Program-made: the position numbers and the translations under genes | The notes under the pieces: generated by a model | The model's input: only the letters and a program-made list of their open reading frames with translations | What the model was told of the DNA's origin: nothing | Databases searched by the model: none | From: Anthoceros angustus | Taxonomy: Eukaryota; Streptophyta; Anthocerotopsida; Anthocerotales; Anthocerotaceae | Direction of reading: 5' to 3' | Length of the DNA stretch: 64,000 bases | NCBI GenBank assembly: GCA_010909165.1 | Contig: MU008165.1 | Span: forward strand, 1-64,000 | Shown here: piece after piece, positions 32,721-44,484 of the stretch | How the letters are laid out: each line of letters starts with the position of its first letter | How positions within the stretch are numbered: the stretch's first letter is position 1

Positions 32721-34520
32721 TGCGAAAAAAGCACAATATCATCTGTATATAAAAGGATAGGGATACTTTCGAGGAACAGGTGAGCGCCAGGATCACCAAA
32801 TGACAGAAGGCACTCTTCAAGCTTGTCAATGTACGATCCAAAAAAATTTGGAGACAAAGGATCACCCTCACGAACGCCAAGCTGGATGGGAATTTGGTGA
32901 GTAGATAAATCACGAGGAATTTGGATGCAAGCATAAACCCGACTATAGAGGATAGTAGAGGCGTGCCACAAATGGGAGAGCCATCTCTAGACATTTCAGC
33001 CTATCAAAGGACTTGTCTCAAGGCACAAAGTTGAAAGCGCGCTTAAAATCCACAAAGCAGTAGTTGACATGATTCTTCCTATGCAATGAGCCTCATCAAT
33101 AATGGTCCGAAGGGTAAAAATATTGTCCAAAGTATTTCGGCTAGGGCGAAACCAGTTTGACTAAGGACACGCACTTTAGCCTCCTCAGCCCAAGAAGTAG
33201 TGAGAATCTCCAAGCAAGAGCTGAAAATCTTAGCATAAATAAACTCCACAATAACAAACATGTAGTTAGAAAGGAGGTGAGGGTCGCCCGCTTTAATAAT
33301 GGAGTGGATATCATTCTCACACCAGGGAGACGGGAAACCATGAGACAGGGCGTCATTAAATAGAGTGGCAAGGTGAGAAGAAAGGGAGACAGGATCAGCA
33401 AAACGGAATAAATCCCCACGAATACCCGCAAGGTCTAATGCGATACCTCTTCTCAATTTCTCGATGGCACGAGCCACGAGATGAGCGTTGAAAAACCTGA
33501 GGCCGGGATTAGACGAAATGGGGGCCGGGAGGGCAGAGGGGATGCGGTAAAGAGTATGAACATAGGAGAGCAAACTCAGAGTCACCTTTAAGCAGGATGG
33601 GAAAGCAACCGGGTAAGGAATTCCTTACAAAAGGCAGAGCCACCAAGAGACAACCGGAGGAGGGAAGTAAGACGGATGTGTTTAGATTGGAGGAATTGAG
33701 ACTTTTTATATGGAAAGGAAAGCTTTATAAGATTTGACAGTGGCTTTATAGAGGGGGAAATGATGAGGCCCAAAGGGCGAGGTGAAGCTGACGCAAGGTA
33801 AGACGTTATTAAAAGCACATGCGCTTACAGTCGATATCAAACCAAGGATGGAGAGGGGCCTGATTTTTGCGGGGGAGGGGGGTGGTAAATTTAAAAGAAA
33901 AAGTAGAGTGGGCATAAGAGAGAACAACAGAGGAGGAAGCAGCGGCCCGAGAAAGAAAGGGGAGGTCAGGGGAAATGGAAGTTAGGGAGGAATGGAGCAT
34001 GTGGGAGAATTAAGAAATAAGTCCATGGGAGAAGGTAAATTTGGTTGACAGACCATGTGTGGAATGAAGGGGAGGAGGGGTGGCAGAAAAGGTACAGAGA
34101 TCAAAATGGTCAACAACATGATCATGATTCCACACAGACGGAGTCGATGGTCCTCAAGTTAGAGATACGCGAAAGAAGCTCACCAATGACATAGTCTAAC
34201 TTGCTAGAGGAGGGACCGTCGCTGCTGAAAAATGAATTATCCGAACTATTTGGCCAGCAGGGAAGTCCGTTGAAGATGACCATGTTGTGAGACTCAACAA
34301 GGCCCAAAAGAGCAGCACCATAGGGGTTGATAGGATGGGAGTCGGAGAAGGTCTTGTTGAGGCCAAGGTCAACAGGGTCGAGTAGAGAAATCCTGTCAAA
34401 ATCCGAAGCATAAAAAATGTTGACATCCGTGGGTGGATTAATATATGGAGCAAGGAGCCCATTCATAGGGGCTCTCAAAAGGTTTTTTGGGATGGTATGG
34501 CAAATTCGAAGGATCAGCAC
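31361..34520 (-). mobile_element. APE-type LINE, 5'-truncated and degenerate
   Basis: Minus-strand order: endonuclease C-terminal part (34520-34122, SDGPSSSKLDYVIGELLSRI), linker, RT start (33585-33079, AIEKLRRGIALDLAGIRGDL), palm motif AFVDFKRAFNFV (about 33070-33030), IQLGVREGDPLSPNFFGSYI, and the catalytic LLYTDDIVLFSH (a YADD variant, about 32770-32730). Then comes a 27-bp repeat encoding DCVSYYDDD three times (32590-32525). The 3' end reads CATAAATAAAGTCATTGTTG just before 31361, a TTG-type tail rather than poly(A). Frame breaks are frequent, so it is inactive. The same 3' half is present at 29581-30988. Confidence 0.85.
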
Positions 34521-35165
34521 CCATCCGGGAATGGTGTTTATACTTGTGGCAAGGTCACGATTAAAATTTGGAAAGTATGATTGCAGGATTGGAATCTAGA
34601 ATAGAAGGGTCTTGAAAAGGGGCACACCAGTATTATTAGTAATTATGGCACTATTTTGGGGAATAATACTAGCTTGAAAGCCAAATTCGAAGATCTCTCT
34701 ACCCGGCACTCGGATCTTTCAGATAAATTTGCTGCCCTCTAGACTACCAATGACTCCCTATGCAATGAATTGCAGGAAGCGCAAGCAAATGTTTTGAACC
34801 TCCAAAGTGGGAACTCCATATTGCAAATATCTTTTGATGAATTCAGAGGGATTGAATGCACAATAGGCTGATCTTAAGAAGTCTCTAAATGGGCTAACTA
34901 AGAATATTTGTGAGCATATTAAGATTATTTCTAAGCAAAAAATAATTCCTAAAATAGTACCATAATTACTGACAATATTGGTGTGCCCCTTCTTGAACCC
35001 CTTCATTCTAGATTTTAATTCTGCAATCATACGTTCCAAAATTTTAATCGTGACTTTACCAAAAGTATAAACATCATATCCCAATGGATGCCGATTTCGA
35101 ATTTGCCATACCGGTCCAAAAACTTGTTGAAAGCCCTTTCCTGAATACTGTACATTGGTGCACCC
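34470..35165. repeat. Diverged inverted repeat, arms ~220 bp
   Basis: Plus-strand 34490-34690 (GGTATGGCAAATTCGAAGGA, GTCACGATTAAAATTTGGAA, GGGGCACACCAGTATTATTA) matches the reverse complement of about 34945-35125 (GTCACGATTAAAATTTTGGA, GGGGCACACCAATATTGTCA). Arms are roughly 80% alike by eye, with a ~250-bp unrelated loop. It adjoins the 5' edge of the LINE on one side and the Mutator-like element on the other. It may be two head-to-head copies of the same retroelement leader. Confidence 0.75.
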
Positions 35166-35278
35166 TTTGGACGGACTGTAGTAGCCACACCCACGCATGT
35201 CGACCGAGCATGCCCACAGCCCGCAAGCCCCCCAACAAACCCGAAACCCTCCCGTGAAGGGAGGGGAGGGCCTACTGT

Positions 35279-35396
35279 CAGGAACTCCAACACGGCCGGG
35301 CCTGCCAGCAGGAACTCCGCACGGCAGGGCCTACTGTCAGGAACTCCACACGGCCGGGCCTGCCGGCAGGAACTCCGCACGGCAGGGCCGGCCGCC
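35279..35396. repeat. Two tandem copies of a GC-rich 59-bp unit
   Basis: Units start CAGGAACTCCA(A)CACGGCC at 35279 and 35338. Each unit itself contains two related half-units (AGGAACTCC...CGG). They sit immediately outside the left end of the Mutator-like element. Confidence 0.8.
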
Positions 35397-35419
35397 AACT
35401 CCGCTCCGCACACCGCTCC

Positions 35420-35650
35420 GCCGCAGGAGCTATTGGTACACAGGAAGTAATGAGGCACATAACACGAGGCCAGCGCAAATTGTTTTGCCTTCGGCATCCC
35501 ATAAGTCATGGGGCCATGCCCACTCGCATGTCCACACCATCCCGCACACGTTACCGTTGGACGGCAACAGCTGTGCCGCGCCCATTTGGACGCCCGTTCC
35601 GCCAAACTCCGTCCCTAAGTTGTGCCAGGGCATAGTTATTCCAGGAAAAC
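35420..35650. repeat. Left terminal inverted repeat of the MULE
   Basis: Inverted partner of 39027-39265. Shared blocks include GGAGCTATTGGTACACA, AATGAGGCACATAACACGAG, TGCCTTCGGCATCCCAT, GGCCATGCCCACTCGCA and CCGTTGGACGGCAACAGCTG. Differences are scattered substitutions plus a short insertion (TGTGGGTGCG) in the right copy. Confidence 0.92.
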
Positions 35651-36249
35651 GAAAACGGGCGGGCAAAACGCTTTGGTTTCAAAACACATGTTAATGAAAG
35701 CCTCCGGACCTTCCTCGCTCAATTACTCGAGTGTGTCACACCAAGCTAGTAATGTGCGTTGCTGATCACGCTATGGGAAGTGGTATGATGGTCCTTGTAG
35801 GTGCGGGAGGCGTGCACGTACGGGAAGTGCTGCGGTGGAGTCTGGATCTCATAAGGAAACCTTGCCATCTACAGAGGTAGCATAACACCCGACGTCAAAA
35901 TGCTTAACCGGCCCCGAGATTAGACTAATTAAATGATCTCTGTGAAGCAATCACAACTCTCGTGAATCGGCGGAGGCGAAACTTACACTTCTTGTGAGAT
36001 GAACTACAAGCACATAGTCATGTCCACCAAGGGTGCATCACTTTGGAGACGGTTGTCAGATCTGGAACCATACGCACAGCAATACCTTATGTATTGTTTT
36101 GGTGTGGTTGGTGACAGGACATTATACTTACGTGCCTCTGCCCTGGACCTGGAAGTCGAAGGAGCAAGGTGGCTTGTGGGGAGAGCAGGAAAGTAGGTTG
36201 TGAGTTTGTGGTTGTTATTACTCAATTGGAGTTGTTTCAAGATATTGCT

Positions 36250-38243
36250 CAAATCCGTTTTGATCGGTGGCATCATGTGAATGCCTCGTGACTTTTGCCA
36301 TGGATTGTTAGCAGATGCACTCACGTGCTCTTGCTCCTTCTTTATCGCAAGCAAGAGAATGGGTGAAGCACAAACTTTTGTGCAAAACCACTCCATACCA
36401 GATTTTATGTGATCACGAGCGATGTCTATGTTAGGATGCAAGGGGATCCTAACGCTGTCTTACATAGAGATGATTTTCTCTTGCCTAAGGACATACGCAA
36501 CTTGCAGGCTGAGTTGGATGCAAGGACTTGGAGACTCCATACCATTGATGAAGTCAGTGTCAAGCTATGGATTGACATCCACAGGGATATTGTTTTCTTC
36601 CCACCACCTGGTGCTTCGATGGAGGGCACACATTTTACTTTAGGGTTTCAAACAAGATTCTAGGAGGAATGCATGCTTCACTGGGGGCATCAATCCATCA
36701 TTTCAATGGATGCCACATTCGGCACCAACAAGTGGAAGGTTAGATTCTTTGCATTTCAAACACAAGATTGTGGGATTCTGGCTTCCTAACTCGCTGTCTC
36801 TTTATTTCAATTTCAATTGTTCACTTTGCTGGTGTTCGATGATCACCGCAATGGCATACCAGTGGCCTGGGTAGTGACCAGTCAATCTACTGCAGAACAC
36901 ATGGCCATGTGGTTAACGGCTTTGCAAAGGAAATTGCAGTCACTACGGTTAGATTGGCATCCTACGGCTTTCCTTGTCGATGACTGTGCAGCGGAGATAA
37001 AAGCAATTCGGCAAGTATTTGGCAGCACAACTCTTGTGTTCCTCTGTCTATGGCATGTACGGGCGTGGTTGCGGCTCTTGAAGAAAGTCAAGTCCGCAAG
37101 TAACAGGGCAGCCATGATGAAGGCCTTGGGAAATGTTATGTACATGGACATGGACTCAAGGAATGATCTAGCATCAGCCCAGATGAAGCTTCAAGAGTTT
37201 TACGAGGTGTATGGTGCCTCGGAAGCCAGTTTTGTGCATTATTTTCAGCAGCAGTGGGGGGATGTCATGGACATGTGGATAAAGGCAGTAAGGACTATAC
37301 CTCATGCAGGCCAAGACTGCAACTCTTCGATCGAAGCTTATCATCGTCACCTTAAGTACCGTTGTCTCCTCACAAAGAAGAATCTTCGTAGCAGACGACT
37401 CGACTGGCTTTTACATATCCTGACGGACGAAGTGAATGACATTTTTGGTACCAAAGACAATGTAAGCGGAGTGGCATCATTAGGAATAATAAGCAAGAAC
37501 AGGTTGTCAGAAGTGCACTGAACAAAGCATTGGAAATCCCAGAGTCCGATGTATCCCTACCTTGTACTGGGCAACCATATGCTATCGTGAGGAGCGAGAA
37601 TGCAAAGAAGGACAAGGCTTATCATGTGTTTAACGCCGGCTCTCCTTGGGGCAGCTGCACATGCAAGATTTCATCTACAGGGTTTCTTTGTAAGCATCAA
37701 GTGAAGGTCATGATGCTCTTGCAGGAAGTAGTGCCCACAGAAACCCTTGTGGGTATATATGCATCAGTGGCTACTTCACAGGAATCGTATAGACAAGCAC
37801 CTCTATTTTCTGCTGGGGAGGCTGAACTTTGTGGTAGTGTTCGAAACGAGCTGACAATTGTGCATCGTCCTTTGTCACAAGCTGTGGGTGCTGGAACAAA
37901 TGGGATTACGAGAGCTCCTGTCCCCCGCCAAATGAACTTAGCAACTGTTTGGGAAAACATATCAAGTTTAGTGCAGAGGAAACCTGGCATTGAGGCCCAT
38001 GCAGTTGCACTGATACAGGGTGTGTTCCAGCAGTTAGAGGGTGTGGCTGCAGAAGCTGAGGAGAATAGTCTAATGCAGATTCCATACCTCTTGCCAATAG
38101 GCGAAGCGTCCGACAATAGCTTGAAGAGGAAGAAACCGTTTTGGGAAAACAGTCTATCATGGAAACTGCCTCCGAAGGCAAAGCGCCCTACATTTGCTGA
38201 ACAAGCTGCAGGGAAGGCTGCCTTCAGTGAATCGATTAAGTAG
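36250..38243 (+). pseudogene. MULE transposase with SWIM zinc finger
   Basis: The reading frame is spread over three pieces. 36409-36663 gives LHRDDFLLPKDIRNLQAEL upstream of the catalytic domain; 36817-37521 gives the MULE domain (LLVFDDHRNGIPVAWVVTSQ, FLVDDCAAEIKAIRQVF, FLCLWHVRAWLRLLKK). 37530-38243 starts a new frame with GSPWGSCTCKISSTGFLCKH, a CxC...CxH SWIM finger, and a basic C-terminus (KRKKPF...PKAKRPT). MULE transposases cut and paste by a DDE mechanism; an upstream DATFGTNKWK (about 36705-36735) and DDCAAE could supply two acidic residues. A stop at 36661-36663, stops in 36740-36815 (possibly an intron) and a +1 shift near 37470 break the gene. Confidence 0.85.
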
Positions 38244-38342
38244 AAATGCCGATCCTTGCCGATTGTGCAAAGGCTGGCCACGTTTTTCTTTGCTCACTCA
38301 CCTGCAAACGCGATTGTCGCAATCCATCTTACAACCAGAACT

Positions 38343-38685
38343 CCGTTGTTTGGGGTCCAAAACACAATACAGACATATCATTCTGTAACCCCTGCATAGA
38401 CCTTCCATTCAAGATATTGGGCACAGAAATCCGTGAACTGTGCATGCAAAAATCAGCAAAAACCTCCTGCTGCATTCTCGTTCTTGTGCATCCGTTTTTC
38501 AATGATACCGCAAGCATTTGGATGCCAAACCAAAGTACAGACATATCATTCTGTAGCCCGTGCAGAGGGCTTCGATTCGAGATATTGGCCAGGGCATTCT
38601 GCAAATAGTGCATGAAGCGATCTGGAAGAAACTTTCTGCTGCAATCTTGTTGTTATGCATCCGTTTTCCACCCATTCTTGGGGAG
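38343..38685. repeat. Two direct ~170-bp subterminal repeats inside the MULE
   Basis: The shared order is CAGACATATCATTCTGTA, then TTCGAGATATTGG-like, then a GTGCATG block, then CTGCTGCA(A)TCTTGTTGTT / CTGCTGCATTCTCGTTCTT, then GCATCCGTTTT. First copy about 38343-38510, second about 38515-38685. They lie between the transposase stop and the right TIR. Subterminal repeats of this kind often bind transposase; that role is inferred. Confidence 0.8.
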
Positions 38686-39026
38686 TTTGATGTCCGTTTT
38701 CGGCGAGACAAACCCTGAAAGATTCGCTTTCAAGTGAGCTGTGAAACTAGACACCAAACATCAGCCAAGAATTTGACGGGAGCAAGCTTTCTCCCCAAAG
38801 GGTTAAGGCTGCGTGAATGCGTGGAAAGGCTGCGTGAATGCACAACCATACACTACCATTGTGCAGGGGCTGCAAACTGGATCACACTGCCATTGTGCAC
38901 GAAACCTCCTTTCTGTCTCAATCCCAGGCCCCTTGAGTCCGTCGGCTGGAGGCGGGCACAAGCGGCACCCAAGCACTGAAATGGATAGCAAGTAAGGGTC
39001 CTTCATGTCTCGAAACAAAACTAATC

Positions 39027-39265
39027 CCCCTGGCATAAGTGTACCCTGGCACAACATAGAGACGGCGTGTAAGGGAGCGGGCGTCCAAACGGGCGCGGCA
39101 CAGCTGTTGCTGTCCAACGGTAACGTGTGCGGGATGGTGTGGACATGCGCTGTGGGTGCGAGTGGGCATGGCCCCATGACATATGGGATGCCGAAGGCAA
39201 AACCATTTGCGCCGGCCTCGTGTTATGTGCCTCATTACTTCGTGTGTACCAATAGCTCCTGCGGC
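39027..39265. repeat. Right terminal inverted repeat of the MULE
   Basis: Inverted partner of 35420-35650; it ends TACCAATAGCTCCTGCGGC at 39265. It has a 10-bp insertion relative to the left arm near 39155. Confidence 0.92.
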
Positions 39266-39541
39266 TCCCCTACCGCTCTGGGCACAACCGCCACGGCAAG
39301 TTTACCAACGCAGAACACTGCCGGAAATTCCATGCGAAGTCCCAATCAGATGCTATCGATTTTACCGCCCGCTTCCCTCTCGGACACAGGCTCCGCTCTC
39401 TCAGCCTGAAAGGCCAGCACTTTCCTGAGCATCGCCACGATCCCGCACCCGCGAGCTTGTGTACGTTTGCAAAGGGAGATGTTGAAGGATCCTGAGGCTG
39501 TGCCTGCGGAAGCGTTTCGTATGCCAGCGAGCGATCCAGCG

Positions 39542-41716
39542 ATGGCTGTGGCCGTGAGCATGTCGATTCAGGGAGTAGCTGCCGGGCTGGCAAGCCACAC
39601 GGACTGCAGCAGCGCGCACTCGGTTGGCATCAGGTAGGAGCATGGTTGAGAGGGAGAGGTGGAGGGCAGAGGGGAGGAGCTGAGCTGCCCGATCTTGTCT
39701 GCATGGAATGCGAATTGTGACATTTGCTGCTTGTGGTTCCAGATCTCGGAGGTTGTGTTGTGCCAATCTTTTTATGCTTTGTTTTGATTGCATTTGAGGT
39801 TTGTGGAATTTGGGAAGCGGATTGCTGTATCAAATTGTTTGTTTTGCACAAGCGAGATGAGCTTCAGGGTGCATGTTGGTGTACTGCGCCCTCGGGAGCT
39901 GCGTCCTTGAGCTGGAATGTTTGGTCGTTAGTGAGCAGTGTTCCCATTCGTCCGGCACTGTGTGTGGATGCCGTTGATCAGTGTCTGGTTTTGAGCAGTG
40001 TGACGTGTTGGACACGTTAGTGGTGGATGAAGGTCACAGATGTGGTCATTGAGCTAGGCGGGTGGAGGTTGGTGAGATTTTGGTGCAATTCGGCGGCTTA
40101 GGTTTAGCATAGGCAGCTATACTGCCGCCTTTACTTTTTGTGTGGGGTGGTGTGCGGTTTGATTCCGTGCAGTCTTTCTTAGGGCTTGGATCTGACAGAT
40201 GTTTGATATGACCGCTAGCCTTGTCTGATCGTTTGAGTGTTTTTTACAGGTCGGTGGTATTTTTGAAGTCTTCGAGGAAGCCTGCAATGCAGTCCTTCTC
40301 GGGTCTCAAGGTTATGTCAATGTCGGGTTCCGTGGCTTCTCACGTTGGGGGTGATTCCCTCGTCTCCCTGCAAGCGTCTGTTGAAAGTACGAGGAAGGTG
40401 AAGGCGGTGAAGAACTTGAACATGGGCCAGGCCAGGGGAGCCGCATATAAAGTAGCAGTTCTTGGAGCAGCTTGATCAAGATGTCTCCTCTTGTGTCTCA
40501 CCTCCACCTGTATGATATCGCCAATGTGAAAGGAGTGGTAGCTGATCTGAGCCACTGCAACACTCCTGCCCAGGTATACTCTTAAGCTTTTTGCTTGCCC
40601 TCCATGGGAGTTGATCTACGCTTTTTCTGGATATAATTTGGTCTGACTGATGTTGTGTAACTATCTGGGACACTCATTCACAGGGCGTAGCGAGCTTGGT
40701 GATGCATTGAAGGGGGTAGACCTTGTGGTGATTCCAGCTGGAGTCCCACGAAAACCTGGCATGACAAGAGATGATCTTTTCAACATCAACGCTGGAATTG
40801 TGAAGACCCTAGTGGAAGCTGTAGCTGACAATGCCCCTGATGTAAGTCACCCTTGTTGTGTGAGAACTGCACCGTTCTGGTGATGCTAATGTGTTCTTGA
40901 ACAATTTATTGTTTGGGCTTTGTTTGTAGGCATGGATTAACATCATCAGCAATCCTGTGAACTCCACCGTCCCTATTGCTGCTGAGGTTTTGGGCAAAGG
41001 GAACATATGATCCAAGAAAGCTTTTTGGTGTGACAACTCTTGATGTCGTTCGAGCCAACACTTCTGTTGCTCAGAGGAAGAACCTGAGACATCTAGATGT
41101 TGACGTTCCGGTTATTGGTGGCCATGCCGGCATTACAATTCTTCCTTTATTATCGAAGACCAGACCTAGGGTTGAGTTCACCCCAAAAGAGACTGAAGAG
41201 CTGACAGTAAAGATCCAGAATGCTGGCACAGAAGTTGTGGAGGTGAGCTTGTGTCTGATGTGCTGACCACTAGCAACACTGTTAAACCCAGTTAGAAGAT
41301 TATCTCCTTCAAGAGATTCTGAAGAATCCACATTTTCTGTTGCAGGCAAAGGCTGGGCCAGGCTCTGCAACTTTATCCACGGTAAAGGCATTGCCCATGT
41401 CTGCAGTTTAGGTTTCCAGGGGAGGTTCAGACAGCGTTGAGTAGGGCTATGTTTGGAAGTCTTGACTTGTCTCTGGTGGGTGATCCGGTTCAATCTTCAG
41501 GCATACGCCGCTGCAAGATTCGCAGAATCATGCACCCGGGCTCTTGATGGGGATGAGGATGTCTATGAGTGCACATATGTCCAGTCCGAGGTAAGCCATC
41601 CTTTCCTGCGGGTGAACCGCGCAGTGTTTCTGAATCTAGCACACAACCTGAATGCACGCAACGGAGCTTCCTTTCTTTGCATCTCGAGTGAAGCTGGGAA
41701 AGAAGGGAATTGAGCA
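39542..41716 (+). pseudogene. Plastid NAD-malate dehydrogenase pseudogene
   Basis: Exon-like blocks: 39542-39633 and 40250-40573 (transit peptide and start of the enzyme, [12 protein letters not shown] then [20 protein letters not shown]), about 40660-40841 ([20 protein letters not shown]), 40930-41242 ([52 protein letters not shown]), 41346-41381, 41501-41590 (AYAAARFAESCTRALDGDED) and a trace at 41667-41716 (PFFASRVKLGKKG). The wording is that of chloroplast NAD-MDH (malate + NAD to oxaloacetate + NADH). Damage: about 28 nt are missing at 40470, removing the GGIGQPL part of the nucleotide-binding loop and shifting frame. The 40.6 kb acceptor reads CTG, not CAG. There is another frameshift at about 40988, and the C-terminus is absent. 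Introns are retained, so it arose by DNA duplication, not retroposition. Confidence 0.88.
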
Positions 41717-42257
41717 GCATTGAAAAGGGTATTAACTTTGATCGCCATCCCTGAGGACGAGATAGGTCTGTCCTGTAGTTGTCGCCCTGCTATGCCACCA
41801 TTGCAGTGCCTGAGATTTTGCAACCAGATTTTGCTCCTGTACACTTGCACATTGTTTTAGGTTTGGTACGCTCCGTATTCCTTTATTTATTGCCTCAAGT
41901 GAGAGGACGCCATGAGTTTGGCCACGTTTGTCCACGTATCGCCAGTTCCGCCAGTTTCGCCGATTCCCTGGGATCAACGTGTACGCTTACCGTTCTTGGC
42001 GAGAAGTGTTCTAGACTCTTGTTTCTCCTCTCCTCTCGAGACTGCTCCCCTGCCTACTGCGGCACCTGGACTCCTTGTAAGTTATTCACAGGCTGTCGCA
42101 GCGGATGCTTCGACTTGTGCTTTTTTTGAATCCAGCTTGTCTCCCAAGGAGTCCAAGCTGAAGGCGGAAAGAGCTTGTGGAAGTCTAAGTGCGTATGCAG
42201 CGTTTTCCACTCCTGACCAATTTTACGATCCTTTTGCCTTTGCGCTGGATGAACATG
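41717..42257. other. Intergenic stretch between MDH pseudogene and GT47 gene
   Basis: Several medium-length open frames on both strands but none with recognisable composition or motifs. 42258-42440 is the 3' flank of the GT47 gene and is part of the segment copied to 19.3 kb. Confidence 0.4.
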
Positions 42258-42440
42258 TTGTTTGTTCGCGGGCGGAGGGATGCACATGCAATCACGACGG
42301 AGTTTAATCAGAATACATTTGATCAAGTACCTAGCAGGAGCGCACAGGGCTGCGTCTCAAAGTTCACCCGGTTCGGGTGGAGTGTGAAAGCTTGAAGTTG
42401 ACACGTCTAAATGTGTCCGGGGCGAGAAGCTAGTGTAGCT

Positions 42441-44484
42441 CTATAACCCCTGTATTTGAATATTCAGTCTCCGTAGCCATACGGAGTGTAGGATCATGTG
42501 GAAGACATCATACCTTTGTGGAGGTTGATTGAATAGAAAATGCTGCTGAACTCGTCTCACGTTCTCCTGCATATTTTGGTATTCTGTTTGAGATACCTTC
42601 TCCAGGGCCTCTCTCAAGTTTGGGATATCCCGTTCAGACAGATGAATAGAGAACGACTTCCAATTCAGAACGTCACTGAAGGGAAGCACAAAGTGGTCGG
42701 CAATAATAACCGGTACACAGTCGTTGTAGATGGCTTCTACTATTCTCGGACTGTTCACTTCATACCCGCCAGGGCACAGACAAAACTTGCTGTGCTTCAT
42801 GAAGTCGTGATAAGATTTGTCTTTCGGAAAGTTTTGAGATCGAAAGACTGGAACATCTGGATCTTTTTCCTCCCAGTGCTCAAACAGTACCGGTCTCACA
42901 GGACCATGCTCCGCACCCGAGAAGAATGCCAGATAATTGCGATCCGCCAAGGAAGGTCCACCAAGCTCCGCAGGTATACCACCTCCTATAAGGTTTATCT
43001 CTGGAAGGCTGACATCCTTCTTGCCAACGTATCCTTCACTAGTGTTGGCGTTGCATATTACTCGAATAGCATTATGTTCCAAATCCCTGTGCACCCTTGA
43101 GATATGGGGACCCTGTTGGATACAGAAGAACGGTATCCCACAATGTCAGAGGCAACCACACGGATGGCACCCTGCCTCCTGGACCACACTACAGAACACT
43201 GCATCTGCCTGCCCCGTTCAGGAGGCTTCGATTAGGAAAATGCCTGATACGATTAGGTCAAGTGATCTCAGAACAGGGTGATGGTACTTACCCAATCGTG
43301 ACAAGTGAGCATGAAATGATCTGCACCGGAACTCTGATTCCAATAAGGGTGCCTCTGGGATATCACTTCAATGTAGTCCTTGACAAACCGTTGAAGAGGA
43401 GAAAAATCATGGGACTCCGATCTGTACAGATAGGTGACCATCATTGCCACACTGAAAGGTAAAAAGAAAGCATGAGCCTGTTCCGCATCCTTTGTGAGGA
43501 ACGGATTGTCCCCTTGCAATTCCTGGATAAAGCGTCCTTCAACTGCATATATTTCTTTGCAGGGTCCGTTGTGCACCAAGGGTTCCTCTCCCTCCTCATA
43601 CGCATAGATTTTGAACCTTTTCTCCATTTCCGTGTAGCTCCTGGGAATGAATACAAGCGTGCATGAGCTCTTGCACCGGCCTGCAGATTCTCAGTATCAG
43701 GTGAAGTGGAAACTAGACAGGGCAGAAAGCGTACTGGTGAAAAAATGCTGCGTTTATGTAAGCATTTCCGGAAGGCACATATTCTCCAGCTCCTGTTTTC
43801 TTTAACTTTCCTCCCTTCACAGCTTGGCGAATTGAAGCTCGAGCTCTCCTGAGGCTCTGTTCAATTTTCTCTAAGCTCGTTTGCTCCTGCAGATCCCCCA
43901 AAGTTAGAAACTTGCGAAGACCAAACAAAATCGTGGTTCACTAGCATTGCTTAGCCTGTGTGACAAAAAGCTGGAATACCAATAGATGTCACCTTAGGGA
44001 GCACTGATGCGGGAGCTGGTGCGACAGCAGGTGGCGCTGTCGGGGCAGGTATCCTCAATTTCTCCGCTTCGTCTGGCCCTGGGCTTCCGACTTCGCCCGC
44101 CACTACGTGTTGCAAGATCTGTTCCTGTTGTGGAGCGGGTGAAGAATCTTCTGGAGGAGGTGCCTTGGCATCATCGGTTTCTCTCTCCACAGCTGTAGAG
44201 TCATGCTTCCCTTGTGCCTCTTCTGGCAAATTCAATGTTGAGCCAGCCACGGGGTTCTCACCTGCTGCAGTCTCTGGATAGGCAAGTATCACATGGTGAT
44301 TTTCGGAGGATTTCCCATGCAATTCCTCGATGGCAGACGAGCTAAGAGGACCAGAAATTTGTTTCCAACGAATGGCAACGTCACGCCAGTCGTGAAAATC
44401 AAATACGGAGAAGCCAATAAGCAGACAAATCACTACCACTATCGTCGAACGAACAGTACAGCTTGGATCACCCCAACGTCTCAT
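42441..44484 (-). CDS. GT47 exostosin-like glycosyltransferase, type II Golgi membrane protein
   Basis: Four exons in phase: 44484-43993, 43886-43735, 43640-43292 and 43112-42441, giving 554 residues. It starts MRRWGDPSCTVRS followed by a single membrane anchor (STIVVVICLLIGFSVF) and a Pro/Ala-rich stem. The exostosin domain begins at MEKRFKIYAYEEGEEPLVH, then GRFIQEL, AHAFFLPFSV, DHFMLTCHDWGPHISR, IRVICNANTSEGY, and near the end [40 protein letters not shown]. This is the At5g03795/At5g11130-like subgroup of plant GT47, Golgi enzymes of cell-wall polysaccharide synthesis whose exact acceptors are mostly unknown. The start was chosen because it precedes the anchor directly. It is the source of the pseudogene and minisatellite at 19.3-20.3 kb. 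Confidence 0.93.

Larger units (their letters stand above)
35420..39265 (+). mobile_element. Mutator-like DNA transposon (MULE) with long TIRs
   Basis: About 3.85 kb bounded by ~230-bp terminal inverted repeats and containing a MULE transposase with a SWIM zinc finger. The outer ends are GCCGCAGGAGCTATTGGTAC on the left and its complement ending at 39265. A 7-bp identity, ACCGCTC, occurs just outside both ends (35412-35418 and 39272-39278). It may be a target-site duplication, but the right copy is spaced 6 bp from the TIR, so this is uncertain. The TIRs remain similar while the transposase has only a few lesions, suggesting fairly recent activity. Subterminal direct repeats lie at 38.3-38.7 kb. 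Confidence 0.9.

Noticed and set aside
35197-35694. 165-codon plus-strand frame near the left MULE end
   Set aside because: Lies across the 59-bp repeats and the TIR; the corresponding TIR on the right is not open in that frame.
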